A DNA stretch of 64,000 nucleotides from Pantoea agglomerans NBRC 102470 (GTDB lineage Bacteria > Pseudomonadota > Gammaproteobacteria > Enterobacterales > Enterobacteriaceae). The notes beneath the pieces are model-generated. The model ran no database searches, was not told the origin of the DNA, and worked only from the letters and a program-made list of their open reading frames with translations. The stretch's first letter is position 1; every line of letters starts with the position of its first letter. Location of the stretch: NCBI RefSeq assembly GCF_001598475.1, contig NZ_BCZA01000006.1, positions 62,001 through 126,000 on the forward strand, written 5' to 3'. Position numbers and translations under genes: made by a program. Below, in pieces: positions 42,349-51,064 of this stretch.

Positions 42349-42421
42349 CTTGGCGAGCGTCTTCAGCGTTTCTGGGTTCTGCTGCACCATGCGGATCAGT
42401 AAAACAGCCTGGGCGTTAGGT
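42349..42421 (-). pseudogene. C-terminal remnant of an XRE/HigA-like antitoxin gene
   Basis: Directly after the LysR stop, in another minus-strand frame, 24 codons read NAQAVLLIRMVQQNPETLKTL and then AKL before TGA at 42349-42351. This resembles the conserved C-terminal helix of NadS/HigA-type helix-turn-helix antitoxins, which end in A-x-x-L-L-x-V-x-x-x-P-E-x-L-x-x-L. The DNA-binding part and any toxin gene are absent; upstream is the intact LysR gene. Short length makes this tentative. Confidence 0.4.
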
Positions 42422-43327
42422 CTCGCCCTGCCCTGTTCCCTGCAACCGCACCAGCTCCTGAGTTAACAACGTGACCAGCTTCCGCACTTTATCCGGGATA
42501 AAGCGGGCATCGGGGAAAACAGCATAAAGATAACGGTCGGGAAGCCGCCAGTCCGGTAAAACCCGCACCAGTCGGCCGGATGCCAGCGCGTCTGCGCCGA
42601 TAAGTGTTTGTAACCCACCGATCCCCAGCCCCGCTTCAAGGGCCTGCATCAATGCATCACTGTTGTTAGAGCGAAAAGCACTTTCCACCGGCACAGACAC
42701 CCTCGTGGTCGCGGACACCAGCTGCAGCGGCGCATCGGGCGATACGCCGCTAAAACGTATGTGGGGATGGTGCTGCAGGTCACTGGGAGTTTGCGGCGTG
42801 CCGTTTCGCGCTATCCACTCAGGGGAAGCCACCAGCACGGTTTCAACCGTGGTGAGTGAACGGGCAGCCAGTGTAGCGGGCGGCGATTCGCTGAGGCGGA
42901 TTGCCACATCAACGCCTTCACCAATGAGATCCGACAGGCGATCCTCCAGCGCAATATTCAGACGCAGCGCGGGATGCGCCTGCTGGAATGCAATCAGATG
43001 CGGCATAAGCCGCTGCCCGATGCCGCTCGGCAGTTGCATATAGAGTTTGCCGTGCAGAGGCTGCGATTCAGGCCGTAGTTGCTGCTCCAGCTCTTCCATC
43101 GCGCTGAGCAGCTGCCTGACCTGCTGCAGATAATGCTGACCCTGCTCCGTCAGCGTCATTTTGCGTGTGGTGCGGTGCAGCAACACAACCCCCAGCGCCT
43201 CTTCAAGCGCGGCAATCTGCTGGCTTACCGCCGACTGCTTCATGCCGTTTTGCCGGGCCGCCGCCGAAAAAGATCCCGCTTCAGCAACCCGGATGAAGGT
43301 CTGAATCGCATTCAGTTTGTTCTGCAT
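42416..43327 (-). CDS. LysR-family transcriptional regulator
   Basis: A 303-residue LysR protein. The helix-turn-helix is FIRVAEAGSFSAAARQNGMKQSAVSQQIAALEEALG, followed by VLLHRTTRKMTLTEQGQHYLQQ. The effector domain has LPSGIGQRLMPHLIAFQQAHPALRL and GEGVDVAIRLSESP. It is divergent from the PRISE-type reductase gene 91 bp away, which is its most likely target. The C terminus ends at a possible insertion or deletion junction next to an antitoxin remnant, but the protein itself looks full length. Confidence 0.9.
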   Translation of the reverse strand: MQNKLNAIQTFIRVAEAGSFSAAARQNGMKQSAVSQQIAALEEALGVVLLHRTTRKMTLTEQGQHYLQQVRQLLSAMEELEQQLRPESQPLHGKLYMQLPSGIGQRLMPHLIAFQQAHPALRLNIALEDRLSDLIGEGVDVAIRLSESPPATLAARSLTTVETVLVASPEWIARNGTPQTPSDLQHHPHIRFSGVSPDAPLQLVSATTRVSVPVESAFRSNNSDALMQALEAGLGIGGLQTLIGADALASGRLVRVLPDWRLPDRYLYAVFPDARFIPDKVRKLVTLLTQELVRLQGTGQGET

Positions 43328-43424
43328 TTATTGATTTTCCTGATAAGTGACATCCGGTTCAGGGGATTTAATCAGAAATAAACGCAGGTGAGAATGCAGC
43401 TTCTCTCTTAACAGGGCAATGATC

Positions 43425-44483
43425 ATGAAAACGACGCAGGATAAGAAGGTTGCGCTGGTGGCGGGTGCCAGCGGGATTGTCGGTCAGCAACTGAGTCAGG
43501 CACTGGTAGCAGACCACTGGCAGGTCAAAGCACTGACGCATCGGTCAGACTATGCAGTCAGCGGCACAGAGGTGATTGCGGTTGATCTGCGCGATAGCCA
43601 GCAGTGCCAGCAACGGCTGGCATCACTCACCGACGTCACGCATATCTTTTACAGCGCCTGGCTGAACGCTTCTGACTGGGGAACCATGGTCGGGCCGAAT
43701 CTTGCCATGCTGCAAAATCTGGTTCAGACCATGGAGGATGTCGCACCACTTGAGCATGTCAGCCTGATGCAGGGATACAAGGTGTATGGCGCCCATCTCG
43801 GACGCTTTAAAACGCCGGCGCGGGAAAGCGATCCTGGTGTACCGGGTGCTGAGTTTAACGTCGCGCAGCTGAACTGGCTGAGCGCACAACAGCAAGGTAA
43901 AGCCTGGCACTGGAGTGCGCTGCGGCCCGGTGTGGTCGGCAGTGACAGGCCGGGCAACAGCATGAACCTGGCGCTGAGCCTGGCGCTGTACGCCTCAATC
44001 TGTCGCGCGGCGCGGCTGCCCTTACGCTTTCCCGGTTCGCCGGAAACCTGGCACAGTATGGTCGATTTTACCGATGCCACTCTGCTGGCCGACGCGACGA
44101 TCTGGGCCGCACGCACTTCTGACGCACGCAATCAGGCCTTTAATATCAATAATGGCGATCTCTGGCGCTGGAGTGAGCTATGGCCGGTCATTGCAGCGTG
44201 GTTTGAACTGGAGATCGCGCCGCCGGTTTCGCTGTCGTTCCGGCAACTATTTCAGGATTATCGTGCGCTGTGGCGGGAAATCGCCGCTGCCGACGCGCTG
44301 CTCCAGCCCGATATTCTGGCGCTCAGTGATGGTGTCTTCGCTGATTTTGTTTTTGGCTGGGATTACGACATGTTTGGCGACGGCAGCAAGCTGCGGCGGG
44401 CGGGATTCCACGGTTATCGCGCAACAGATAAGATGTTCTGCGATCTGTTTGCCCGCTTCCGGGCGGCCCGGATCATTCCGTGA
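43425..44483 (+). CDS. NAD(P)-dependent reductase, PRISE-like SDR
   Basis: A 352-residue extended short-chain dehydrogenase of the progesterone-5-beta-reductase/iridoid-synthase-like (PRISE) type. The nucleotide loop is VALVAGASGIVGQQLSQAL. The characteristic Lys and Tyr lie in SLMQGYKVYGAHLGRF, a PRISE motif in place of the usual YxxxK. Later segments WSALRPGVVGSDRPGNSMNL and AFNINNGDLWRWSELWP fit the family, which reduces activated C=C bonds of enones. The substrate is unknown. I start at ATG 43425, eight bases from CAGGG; an ATG two codons earlier is possible. It is divergent from a LysR regulator. Confidence 0.88.
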   Translation: MKTTQDKKVALVAGASGIVGQQLSQALVADHWQVKALTHRSDYAVSGTEVIAVDLRDSQQCQQRLASLTDVTHIFYSAWLNASDWGTMVGPNLAMLQNLVQTMEDVAPLEHVSLMQGYKVYGAHLGRFKTPARESDPGVPGAEFNVAQLNWLSAQQQGKAWHWSALRPGVVGSDRPGNSMNLALSLALYASICRAARLPLRFPGSPETWHSMVDFTDATLLADATIWAARTSDARNQAFNINNGDLWRWSELWPVIAAWFELEIAPPVSLSFRQLFQDYRALWREIAAADALLQPDILALSDGVFADFVFGWDYDMFGDGSKLRRAGFHGYRATDKMFCDLFARFRAARIIP

Positions 44484-44497
44484 TGATCCGTTGAATA

Positions 44498-44534
44498 CCG
44501 ATGCAGAGAGCAGGAAAGTCGCTCTCTGCATCGG
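44498..44534. terminator. Long perfect hairpin between convergent PRISE and rluF genes
   Basis: CCGATGCAGAGAGC and GCTCTCTGCATCGG form a perfect 14-bp stem with a nine-base loop between two convergent genes. U-tracts are missing on both sides, but the position indicates a bidirectional transcription end. Confidence 0.75.
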
Positions 44535-44541
44535 GCCATTA

Positions 44542-45420
44542 TTAGCGCCCTTTCTTCTTACGTCCCGGCTGGACAAAGCGCTTGCGTGAGGCACCGTTAG
44601 CATCCGCTTTTTCAGCGGGTTTCGACGCACTCTTCTGCGGTTTTTTAGCGGCGGCCGGTTTCGCCGGAGCTTTAGCTTTCTTCGCTGGTTTATCTTCTGA
44701 AGAGGAGTTCTCCAGCAGTTTAAACAGCTCAACGAGTTCGTCGTCAGTGAGATCGCGCCACTCCCCCAGCGGCAATCCCTTGAGATTGACGTTCATGATG
44801 CGGGTGCGCTCAAGCTTCGTCACTTCAAAGCCAAAATGCTTACACATACGGCGGATCTGGCGATTCAGCCCCTGGACCAGCGTGATGCGAAAGACAAACG
44901 GCGCTTCTTTCTTCACTTTGCACTTTTTGGTCACCGTGCCCAGCATCGGCACGCCTGCGCTCATTCCGGCAATAAACTCATCGGTGATCGGCTTGTCGAC
45001 CGTAACGACATACTCTTTTTCGTGGTTGTTACCGGCCCGCAGGATCTTGTTGACCAGATCACCGTGGTTGGTAAGGAAAATCAGGCCCTGAGAATCTTTG
45101 TCGAGTCGGCCAATCGGGAAGACGCGCTTGCTGTGATTGACGAAATCGCTGATGTTATCGCGCTCGCCCTCTTCCATGGTGGTGATAATCCCCACCGGCT
45201 TATTCAGGGCAATCAGCACCAGATCGTCTTCATCGCGCGGCTCGATAAGCTGACCATTGACCTTCACCACATCGCCTGCAAATACCTGCGCGCCTACAGT
45301 GGCGCGTTTGCCGTTAATGAAAACGTTGCCCTGCTCGATGTAACGATCGGCGTCACGACGGGAGCAGATGCCGCTCTCGCTGATGTATTTATTAAGACGA
45401 GTTGATGAGTCAGTCAGCAT
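44542..45420 (-). CDS. rluF: 23S rRNA pseudouridine(2604) synthase RluF
   Basis: A 292-residue RsuA/RluB/E/F-family enzyme that isomerises U2604 in 23S rRNA. The S4-like RNA-binding domain is at residues about 8-70 ([33 protein letters not shown], shortened here). The catalytic Asp lies in [18 protein letters not shown]. The segments [31 protein letters not shown] and [24 protein letters not shown], each cut here, are near-identical to E. coli RluF. The C-terminal Lys/Ala-rich tail is longer or more repetitive than in E. coli and ends RKKKGR. It stands alone, convergent with the reductase gene. Confidence 0.95.
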   Translation of the reverse strand: MLTDSSTRLNKYISESGICSRRDADRYIEQGNVFINGKRATVGAQVFAGDVVKVNGQLIEPRDEDDLVLIALNKPVGIITTMEEGERDNISDFVNHSKRVFPIGRLDKDSQGLIFLTNHGDLVNKILRAGNNHEKEYVVTVDKPITDEFIAGMSAGVPMLGTVTKKCKVKKEAPFVFRITLVQGLNRQIRRMCKHFGFEVTKLERTRIMNVNLKGLPLGEWRDLTDDELVELFKLLENSSSEDKPAKKAKAPAKPAAAKKPQKSASKPAEKADANGASRKRFVQPGRKKKGR

Positions 45421-45523
45421 GATTCCTCCAAAAAACGCGGACTATACCTTACCGGCGGGGGCTTGCGAAGTCTTTGCACCGGAAACTTTTGCTCTGCTTT
45501 GCCAGCCTGACGGCAGCGGGCAT

Positions 45524-45994
45524 TCACAGATCAATCGCCATCTCAGTACAGCGCAAATCGCTGCCCGCCAGCTTTGACGGATAGAAACTTTCGCCCAGCG
45601 GCCGGAAGCCATGCTGCTGGTAAAAACCCACGGCGTTCGGCGTCGACGCGAGCGTCAACCGGCGGTAGCCACGCTGCAGCGCCTCCGCTTTGATGGTGTT
45701 GATGATTAGGCCCGCCATTCCCTGTCCGGTGAACCCAGGCAGGGTAAAAATGGCTTCCACGCTGGCGGCGGCAAGGTCCAGCGATCCCATAGCAACCGGT
45801 ACGTCGTCCGGACCATCAATCACGAAGAAGGGATTCATGCGGATCATTGCGGGAAAGCTGGCGGGCATGCGGTCTGGCGTCCAGGCGGCGAGCACGTCGG
45901 GTGGATAAGCATGCTGGCAGCCATGACGGATGGCCAGATTTCTGATGTTCCATAAATGGTGCGCCTCTTCGGGCGATGCCTGTCTGACAATCAT
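45524..45994 (-). CDS. GNAT family N-acetyltransferase
   Basis: A 156-residue acetyltransferase. The start MIVRQASPEEAHHLWNIRN, the core VPVAMGSLDLAAASVEAIFTLPGFTGQGMAGLIINT with the acetyl-CoA loop G-F-T-G-Q-G-M-A, and LTLASTPNAVGFYQQHGFRPLGE follow the canonical order of GNAT motifs D, A and B. Small, cytosolic and stand-alone; the substrate cannot be predicted. It is separated by about 100 bp from rluF on the same strand, with its own apparent start. Confidence 0.88.
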   Translation of the reverse strand: MIVRQASPEEAHHLWNIRNLAIRHGCQHAYPPDVLAAWTPDRMPASFPAMIRMNPFFVIDGPDDVPVAMGSLDLAAASVEAIFTLPGFTGQGMAGLIINTIKAEALQRGYRRLTLASTPNAVGFYQQHGFRPLGESFYPSKLAGSDLRCTEMAIDL

Positions 45995-46110
45995 AGTGCC
46001 CTCCGGCTCTGCAACAGAACCGCTACGTTATCACATCGCTTTGCGGCTATCTGCGAATACCGCCGGGTTCAGTGCCCCTGGCCTCGCCGCAGTTACGCGC
46101 GGTCATGAAG

Positions 46111-46160
46111 CGCTGCTGCATCAGCAACCGTGCTGTTTCTTTGTTGCTGCATTTGCAACA
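46111..46160. promoter_or_regulatory. Two tandem palindromic upstream activator sites for sfnG
   Basis: TGTTGC-TGCATTT-GCAACA (46142-46160) is a perfect 6-bp inverted repeat. CGCTGC-TGCATCA-GCAACC (46111-46129) is a second, imperfect copy with the same seven-base spacer. Their starts are 31 bp apart, three helical turns, so they face the same side of the DNA. Their centres lie roughly 90 and 120 bp before the predicted transcription start, where enhancer-binding proteins act. Confidence 0.65.
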
Positions 46161-46213
46161 GCTCGCTTATGCAAAACTGGATTTTAATCCTTTAACTTCA
46201 ATTATTTAATCTC

Positions 46214-46229
46214 TGGCATGGTTACTGCT
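46214..46229 (+). promoter_or_regulatory. Sigma-54 (RpoN) promoter of sfnG
   Basis: TGGCATGGTTACTGCT matches the -24/-12 consensus TGGCACG-N4-TTGCW at all but two positions, with exact GG and GC elements and spacing. Transcription would begin near 46240, about 65 bases before the sfnG ATG. Pseudomonas sfnG is known to be under RpoN with the activator SfnR. Confidence 0.75.
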
Positions 46230-46305
46230 TGGTCTTTTCTTTTATATCTGAAAGTTTGGAAGATTTAACTGTTCCATTAATCCAGCTATATGCCAGGAGA
46301 AAACC

Positions 46306-47391
46306 ATGTCACTGAGCCAACCTTTACAGTTCGCCTACTGGGTGCCGAATGTCTCGGGCGGACTGGTGATCAGTCAGATAGAGCAGCGTACCCGCTGGGA
46401 TGCCGAATACAACCGCAAACTGGCGCAGATCGCTGAACAGGCGGGTTTTGATTACGCGCTGACGCAGATTCGCTTTACTGCAGGATATGGCGCAGATAAT
46501 CAGCATGAATCGGTCACATTCTCGCAGGATTTACTTAGTCACACCTCGAAATTAAAAGTGATTGCCGCTCTGCTTCCCGGCCCGTGGAATCCGGTATTGG
46601 CGGCAAAGCAGATTGCCACTATCAGCCATCTTTATGGTCCACGCATCGCCGTTAATATTGTCAGCGGCTGGTTCCGGGGCGAGTTCAAGGCAATTGGTGA
46701 ACCCTGGCTCGATCATGAAGAGCGCTATCTGCGTTCAGAAGAGTTTATTCGCTGCCTGCGCGGCATCTGGCGTGAAGAGAGTTTTAGCTTTGCCGGCGAT
46801 TTTTATCGCTTCCGCGATTACGTGATGAAACCCAAGCCGTTGTCACCGCTCCCGGAAATTTTCCAGGGTGGCAGTTCACGCGCGGCGCGCGACATGGCCG
46901 CCAGGGTGTCAGACTGGTATTTTACCAACGGTAATACCCCGGACGGTGTCCGTCTGCAGGTCGCGGATATCCGTGAAAAAGCCGGACGTCATCAGCATCA
47001 GGTCAGAATCGGGCTGAACGGTTTTGTGATTGCCCGCGAGAGCGAACAGCAGGCGCAGGCGGTGCTTCATGAGATCATCAGCAAAGCCAACCCGGATGCG
47101 GTAAAAGGCTTTCAGCATGAGGTCAAAAATGCTGGCAGTGCCTCACCCGAAGGAGAGGGGAACTGGGCGAAATCGTCGTTTGAGGATCTGGTGCAGTACA
47201 ACGACGGCTTTAAAACCAATCTGATTGGCACACCGCAGCAGATTGCTGAACGCATTATCGAACTGAAGCAGGCCGGTGTGGATCTGCTGCTGCTGGCATT
47301 TCTGCACTTTCATGAAGAGGTCGAATTCTTTGGCCGCGAAGTGATACCGCGGGTCCGCGAACTGGAGGCGAAGGCTTTGATCGAAGCGTGA
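46306..47391 (+). CDS. sfnG: FMNH2-dependent dimethyl sulfone monooxygenase
   Basis: A 361-residue flavin-dependent monooxygenase of the luciferase-like family, closely matching SfnG, which converts dimethyl sulfone to methanesulfinate and formaldehyde so that sulfur can be used. The diagnostic N terminus is FAYWVPNVSGGLVISQIEQRT, then FDYALTQIRFTAGYGADNQHES. Phosphate and flavin-binding features include NIVSGWFRGEFKAIGEPW and IFQGGSSRAARDMAARVSDWYF. A reductase partner must supply FMNH2 and is not adjacent. GGAG precedes the ATG. A sigma-54 promoter and two activator palindromes lie upstream. No SfnR activator gene is in the window. Confidence 0.93.
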   Translation: MSLSQPLQFAYWVPNVSGGLVISQIEQRTRWDAEYNRKLAQIAEQAGFDYALTQIRFTAGYGADNQHESVTFSQDLLSHTSKLKVIAALLPGPWNPVLAAKQIATISHLYGPRIAVNIVSGWFRGEFKAIGEPWLDHEERYLRSEEFIRCLRGIWREESFSFAGDFYRFRDYVMKPKPLSPLPEIFQGGSSRAARDMAARVSDWYFTNGNTPDGVRLQVADIREKAGRHQHQVRIGLNGFVIARESEQQAQAVLHEIISKANPDAVKGFQHEVKNAGSASPEGEGNWAKSSFEDLVQYNDGFKTNLIGTPQQIAERIIELKQAGVDLLLLAFLHFHEEVEFFGREVIPRVRELEAKALIEA

Positions 47392-47536
47392 AAAAGGTAC
47401 GCCACAGAAGAGAGTTATACCCGACTGCATCCGGGGTGTGATGAACGCTCAGATCTGCTGCAACGTCGCCCGCCGCTATCATTATGAGAGCGACGGACAA
47501 CGTCTGCAGGGCTTTTCACTCCGCAAAGCAGATCCG

Positions 47537-49510
47537 TTAAAAGCGGGCGTTAAGCCCGACGTTCCATGTCACCTGATGCATGTCGCTGTTGCCTGTTACC
47601 GCCGAGACGCCCGCAAAGGCATTCACCGAGGTGCCAAGCGGCACGCTCGCACCCACCGCCATATCGATCCAGTTATCATCACTGGAATCGCTGCTGCGGG
47701 TAAAGGCGGTGCGGGTCGATTTCAGTCCGGCGGTCACCGCCGAATCGCTGTCACCAAACTGGTGATTGTAGCTGACCTGCGCCCAGGGATTGATCAGCAA
47801 ATCTTTGCTGTCGATACGCCAGCCCACTGCGCCGATTTGAGAGTGCAGCGTCTGGTCGCCAAAGCGCATTGAGGTGCTGCTGTTGCCTTCCTCTTTATAG
47901 CCATCGACCTGGGTGTAGTCGAGCGCATAGCTGGCCACCGGGCCAGTAGAAACATAGCTACCCAGCGGCAAATCCCAGCCGGTCTGCAGCCGCATTCCCA
48001 GCACCTTACCATTGCTGTTGCCCTTTTCCGTGCGGGTCGCCGGTCCCAGCCTGATCTGACGCTCAATATCATCAAAGTCGAGATCGGCATAATGGGCGTC
48101 CGCATTAATCCATCCCCGATCGAGATAATTCAACTGACTCCAGAGTGCCACCAGATTGCCGCGTAAACGGTAATCAAAGCGCGACGAGGGATCCTGACGT
48201 TGCGAGGTCGTAGAGAGCATGGCACCGGCCTGCCAGTGATCGGTCAGCTGATAGCCCACACCCACGGTGCCGCTGGCGCTGGTCGCATCGCCATCCTGCA
48301 GGCTGTCGCCGCGGAAATCACGCTGCTGCCCGGCATAACCGCCGAAAACAGTAAACTCGCCAGCACTGGCGGGCTGCTGACGCTGCTGCTGCAGATGTCC
48401 ATCCAGCGTATTGCGCGCATCGCCCACCAGCATCGACGGCGCCTGACTCAGTGCAGCTACCTGCAGCGGCGCATTCAGCACCGACTGAATGTAATCGGCG
48501 ATCAGCGCATGGACCGCCGGGCTGGGATGCAGTCTGTCTGCAAACAGATACTGCTGTGACTGCGAAAATCCTGTCGTCGAGGAGGTGCAGTCCATCGCCG
48601 AGACACCTGGCGGACAGGCCATTCCGGCCGTATTCGTGAGTCCATACAGGCCCGGATTATCGATCACCTCATTAAACAGGCCATTGATATCCACTCGTGC
48701 GATGTTCCCGCGTGCGGTCACCAGCCCCTGCTCTTCAGCCTGGTTGTAACGGTCGGTGAGGGCCGCCGCCTCCTGACTCAGTAACTGCCAGGCGGCAATC
48801 AGCTGCTGTGCAATGGCATCCCGGATCAGCGGAATTGAAGAGATTTGTCCGGCCGCCTCGCCAAGCGCGGTTTCAATCGCCTGCTCTCTTGCGGCACGGT
48901 CAGGCGTAGTGGTAGTGCTCAGCGACTGAAACAGCGCCGCCGTGGCAGGTTGTGCCGAGGGGCCAAGCACCTGCAGAATCGCCTGCAGCAGGGCGGGCGT
49001 TGCCCCTACATTGGGTACCGTCGGTACAATCACCGTTCCGGCTCCGGCATCCAGCAACCGGCTGACCTGTGAGGCCGCTGCACTGGCGCTGTTATCCACT
49101 ATCTGCCGGGCAGCGAGGGGGGCAAGAGCCGCCGCCGCTAAATCATTGCCGCCAATCCAGTGAATATAGAGACCATCCGAATCAGCCCGCCCGCCTCGCG
49201 CCGCAAGGTAGCTATCAAGCTGATCCTGAGTGTTAAACAGGGGATTAATCGCAGGTACCGCAACTGCGCCACCTTCGGCATAGTTGCTTCCGCCCTGCGA
49301 TGAAGGGCGCAGGTTATCACCCAGCGACTGCGCTACGATCTCGTCATAGAGCGGATGGGTCGCGCCATCATAGGTAAAGCGCCCGACGTTCCCGCCATCA
49401 CTCAGGCTATCGCCAAAGACGGTGAGGTCGCTCCAGGCCATCGCAGGGAGCGGCGACAGCAGGCTCAGGGTGGCACAGCAGAAAAGGTATTGCGCGTGAA
49501 GGGGTTTCAT
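47537..49510 (-). CDS. Autotransporter GDSL esterase/lipase (EstA/ApeE-like)
   Basis: A 657-residue type V-a secreted esterase anchored in the outer membrane. A signal peptide ends near AMA at residue 25. The SGNH/GDSL passenger follows with VFGDSLSDGGN (nucleophile Ser35), GGSNYAEGGA, HWIGGNDLAAAA and the Asp/His pair in LFADRLHPSPAVH. From about residue 385 a beta-barrel translocator runs to the C-terminal Phe, with alternating strands such as GTVGVGYQLTDHWQAGAMLS. Related proteins hydrolyse short- and medium-chain esters at the cell surface. ATG 49510 follows GGAG at eight bases and is preferred over a start seven codons earlier. It is convergent with sfnG. Confidence 0.93.
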   Translation of the reverse strand: MKPLHAQYLFCCATLSLLSPLPAMAWSDLTVFGDSLSDGGNVGRFTYDGATHPLYDEIVAQSLGDNLRPSSQGGSNYAEGGAVAVPAINPLFNTQDQLDSYLAARGGRADSDGLYIHWIGGNDLAAAALAPLAARQIVDNSASAAASQVSRLLDAGAGTVIVPTVPNVGATPALLQAILQVLGPSAQPATAALFQSLSTTTTPDRAAREQAIETALGEAAGQISSIPLIRDAIAQQLIAAWQLLSQEAAALTDRYNQAEEQGLVTARGNIARVDINGLFNEVIDNPGLYGLTNTAGMACPPGVSAMDCTSSTTGFSQSQQYLFADRLHPSPAVHALIADYIQSVLNAPLQVAALSQAPSMLVGDARNTLDGHLQQQRQQPASAGEFTVFGGYAGQQRDFRGDSLQDGDATSASGTVGVGYQLTDHWQAGAMLSTTSQRQDPSSRFDYRLRGNLVALWSQLNYLDRGWINADAHYADLDFDDIERQIRLGPATRTEKGNSNGKVLGMRLQTGWDLPLGSYVSTGPVASYALDYTQVDGYKEEGNSSTSMRFGDQTLHSQIGAVGWRIDSKDLLINPWAQVSYNHQFGDSDSAVTAGLKSTRTAFTRSSDSSDDNWIDMAVGASVPLGTSVNAFAGVSAVTGNSDMHQVTWNVGLNARF

Positions 49511-49714
49511 CAGCAGCTCCGCACAAATCAAATGAAAGTCAGTATGAGTAAGAACCGCACCGGCTGGCGCAGCAAGCTGTAAGCGTAGACGGCTGAGGAA
49601 AGGGGTGGCAGAAAATACGGGATCGCGCTCGCAAAGCGGAGAAATTTGACTTAAAGATCAGCCGTGCTGGTTCAGGTGAAATACCGGGAACCCACCACGG
49701 CGTCGTTACACTGG

Positions 49715-50605
49715 CTACTTTTTGCTGGCGGGCTTCAGCCCGCGATTAAGATCCTGTAACCGTTTCATCGTCTTAACGGTACGCTGTGGCAGCGTTGAGG
49801 CAACGGACAGGATCAGCATCTCCAGACAGACCATAATCGTGCCGTGCAGGGGAATGCGTCCCTTCTCGCCGCCGCGCGGCACATTGATTACGACATCCGC
49901 CTTGCGGGCGAAAAAGGAGTCGGTGGCGTTGGTCAGCAAAATAATCGGAATATCCAGCCGCTTCGCTTCACGCACCACGGTTGTCCCTTCCCGGTGCGCC
50001 GACTGTTGCGCCATCATGATCAGCACGTCGCCACGCTGTAGCGCCAGCATCTGCTCTGCCAGCGCAATTCCTGCACGGTTAAGGGAAAAGGCGGGCAGAC
50101 CGATACGGTTGAGCAGCCGCACGCTGTAGTCCGCCAGAATACCTGAGGCGTTGATGCCAAAAATAGCGACCTGCCGCGCTTCGCCCAGCAGCGCCACGCT
50201 ATCCGCTACCGCCACCCGATTCTGCGGCTGCGACAGCACATCACAGGCGTGACGGTGGCCCTCCAGCACAAAGTCGATGGCGCTGTTCACATCACTGGTC
50301 ACCTCACTGACGGTGGTAATCATCTTATCTTCAGAGGTCAGCGAAGGACCAAACCAGGCCTTTAGTGTCTGTTTGAGGTCGCGCAGCCCGCTAAAGCCCA
50401 GCGCCTGAATCGCGCGGATTACAGTGGCATCAGAGGTGTGATTCGTCACAGCGATCTCCATCGCGGTGCTCTCCAGCACCGTTTCCCGCTGTTGATCGAT
50501 ATAGCGCGCCACCGCCAGCAGGCGGGGTGAAAGCTGCTTTTCACGGGCGCGAAGACGTTCTGCCACCACATCCACTCTGTTTTTAACGGGCCTGCTCTGT
50601 TTCAT
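49715..50605 (-). CDS. RpiR/MurR-family transcriptional regulator
   Basis: A 296-residue regulator with an N-terminal RpiR helix-turn-helix (about residues 25-95: LSPRLLAVARYIDQQRETVL, then SDATVIRAIQALGFSGLRDLKQTLK) and a C-terminal SIS sugar-phosphate-binding domain (about 130-270) with VAIFGINASGILADYSVRLLNRIG and DVLIMMAQQSAHREGTTVV. Members sense phosphosugars or related ligands. The adjacent genes are not sugar genes; it is divergent from the TonB receptor with 459 bp between. The target is unknown. Confidence 0.9.
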   Translation of the reverse strand: MKQSRPVKNRVDVVAERLRAREKQLSPRLLAVARYIDQQRETVLESTAMEIAVTNHTSDATVIRAIQALGFSGLRDLKQTLKAWFGPSLTSEDKMITTVSEVTSDVNSAIDFVLEGHRHACDVLSQPQNRVAVADSVALLGEARQVAIFGINASGILADYSVRLLNRIGLPAFSLNRAGIALAEQMLALQRGDVLIMMAQQSAHREGTTVVREAKRLDIPIILLTNATDSFFARKADVVINVPRGGEKGRIPLHGTIMVCLEMLILSVASTLPQRTVKTMKRLQDLNRGLKPASKK

Positions 50606-51064
50606 GCTGCACCTGCAACTAGGGTTAAATGTGTGAAAGACTCATTGCTAGTCTGGCTAAATGGAGAGTTCAAGGGCCGGGAGATGTAGTAAAAACGTCA
50701 TGCTGTTTTATATTTCACCTGAAGAAGATGTGGATTTAACCAAACCCCTCACCTTCATATAAAAATATATTCATTATTTTCAATATGATAAAAATTGCAG
50801 CCAATCTTTTTGCAGCGATAAACGATACGGCAAAAATGTAGTCAATTCTATTCAATTTATGTTTACTACTACAATAGCGGATGTTTGAATGATTCTCAAT
50901 TACAGATGAGAAAGGTTGTCGTCCGGCCGGAATAATGACCTTGAAGGCCTGATACTGATCTCCTCTGTTTAAACGCTGCATATTGCAGAACACCTCCAGG
51001 GTAGACCTGCAAGACAGACAGATTGTCAGTCGTCAGGTCCTTTGCTTCAGATACGAAAAGAAAA
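50606..51064. other. 459-bp divergent promoter region of the rpiR-type and TonB-receptor genes
   Basis: AT-rich, without a gene. It contains a Fur-box candidate at 50885-50903 and a GTCCGGCCGGA palindrome near 50920. Short frames here have no ribosome site. Confidence 0.6.
50885..50903. promoter_or_regulatory. Fur box upstream of the TonB receptor gene
   Basis: On the minus strand the site reads GTAATTGAGAATCATTCAA, matching the 19-bp Fur consensus at 12 positions and containing the intact core GAGAATCATT. It lies about 160 bp before the receptor start, consistent with iron repression of a siderophore receptor. Confidence 0.65.

Larger units (their letters stand above)
45995..46305. other. 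311-bp promoter region of sfnG
   Basis: There is no gene here. It contains two tandem palindromes at 46111-46129 and 46142-46160 and a sigma-54 promoter at 46214-46229, listed separately. The left part also serves the divergent GNAT gene. Confidence 0.7.
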
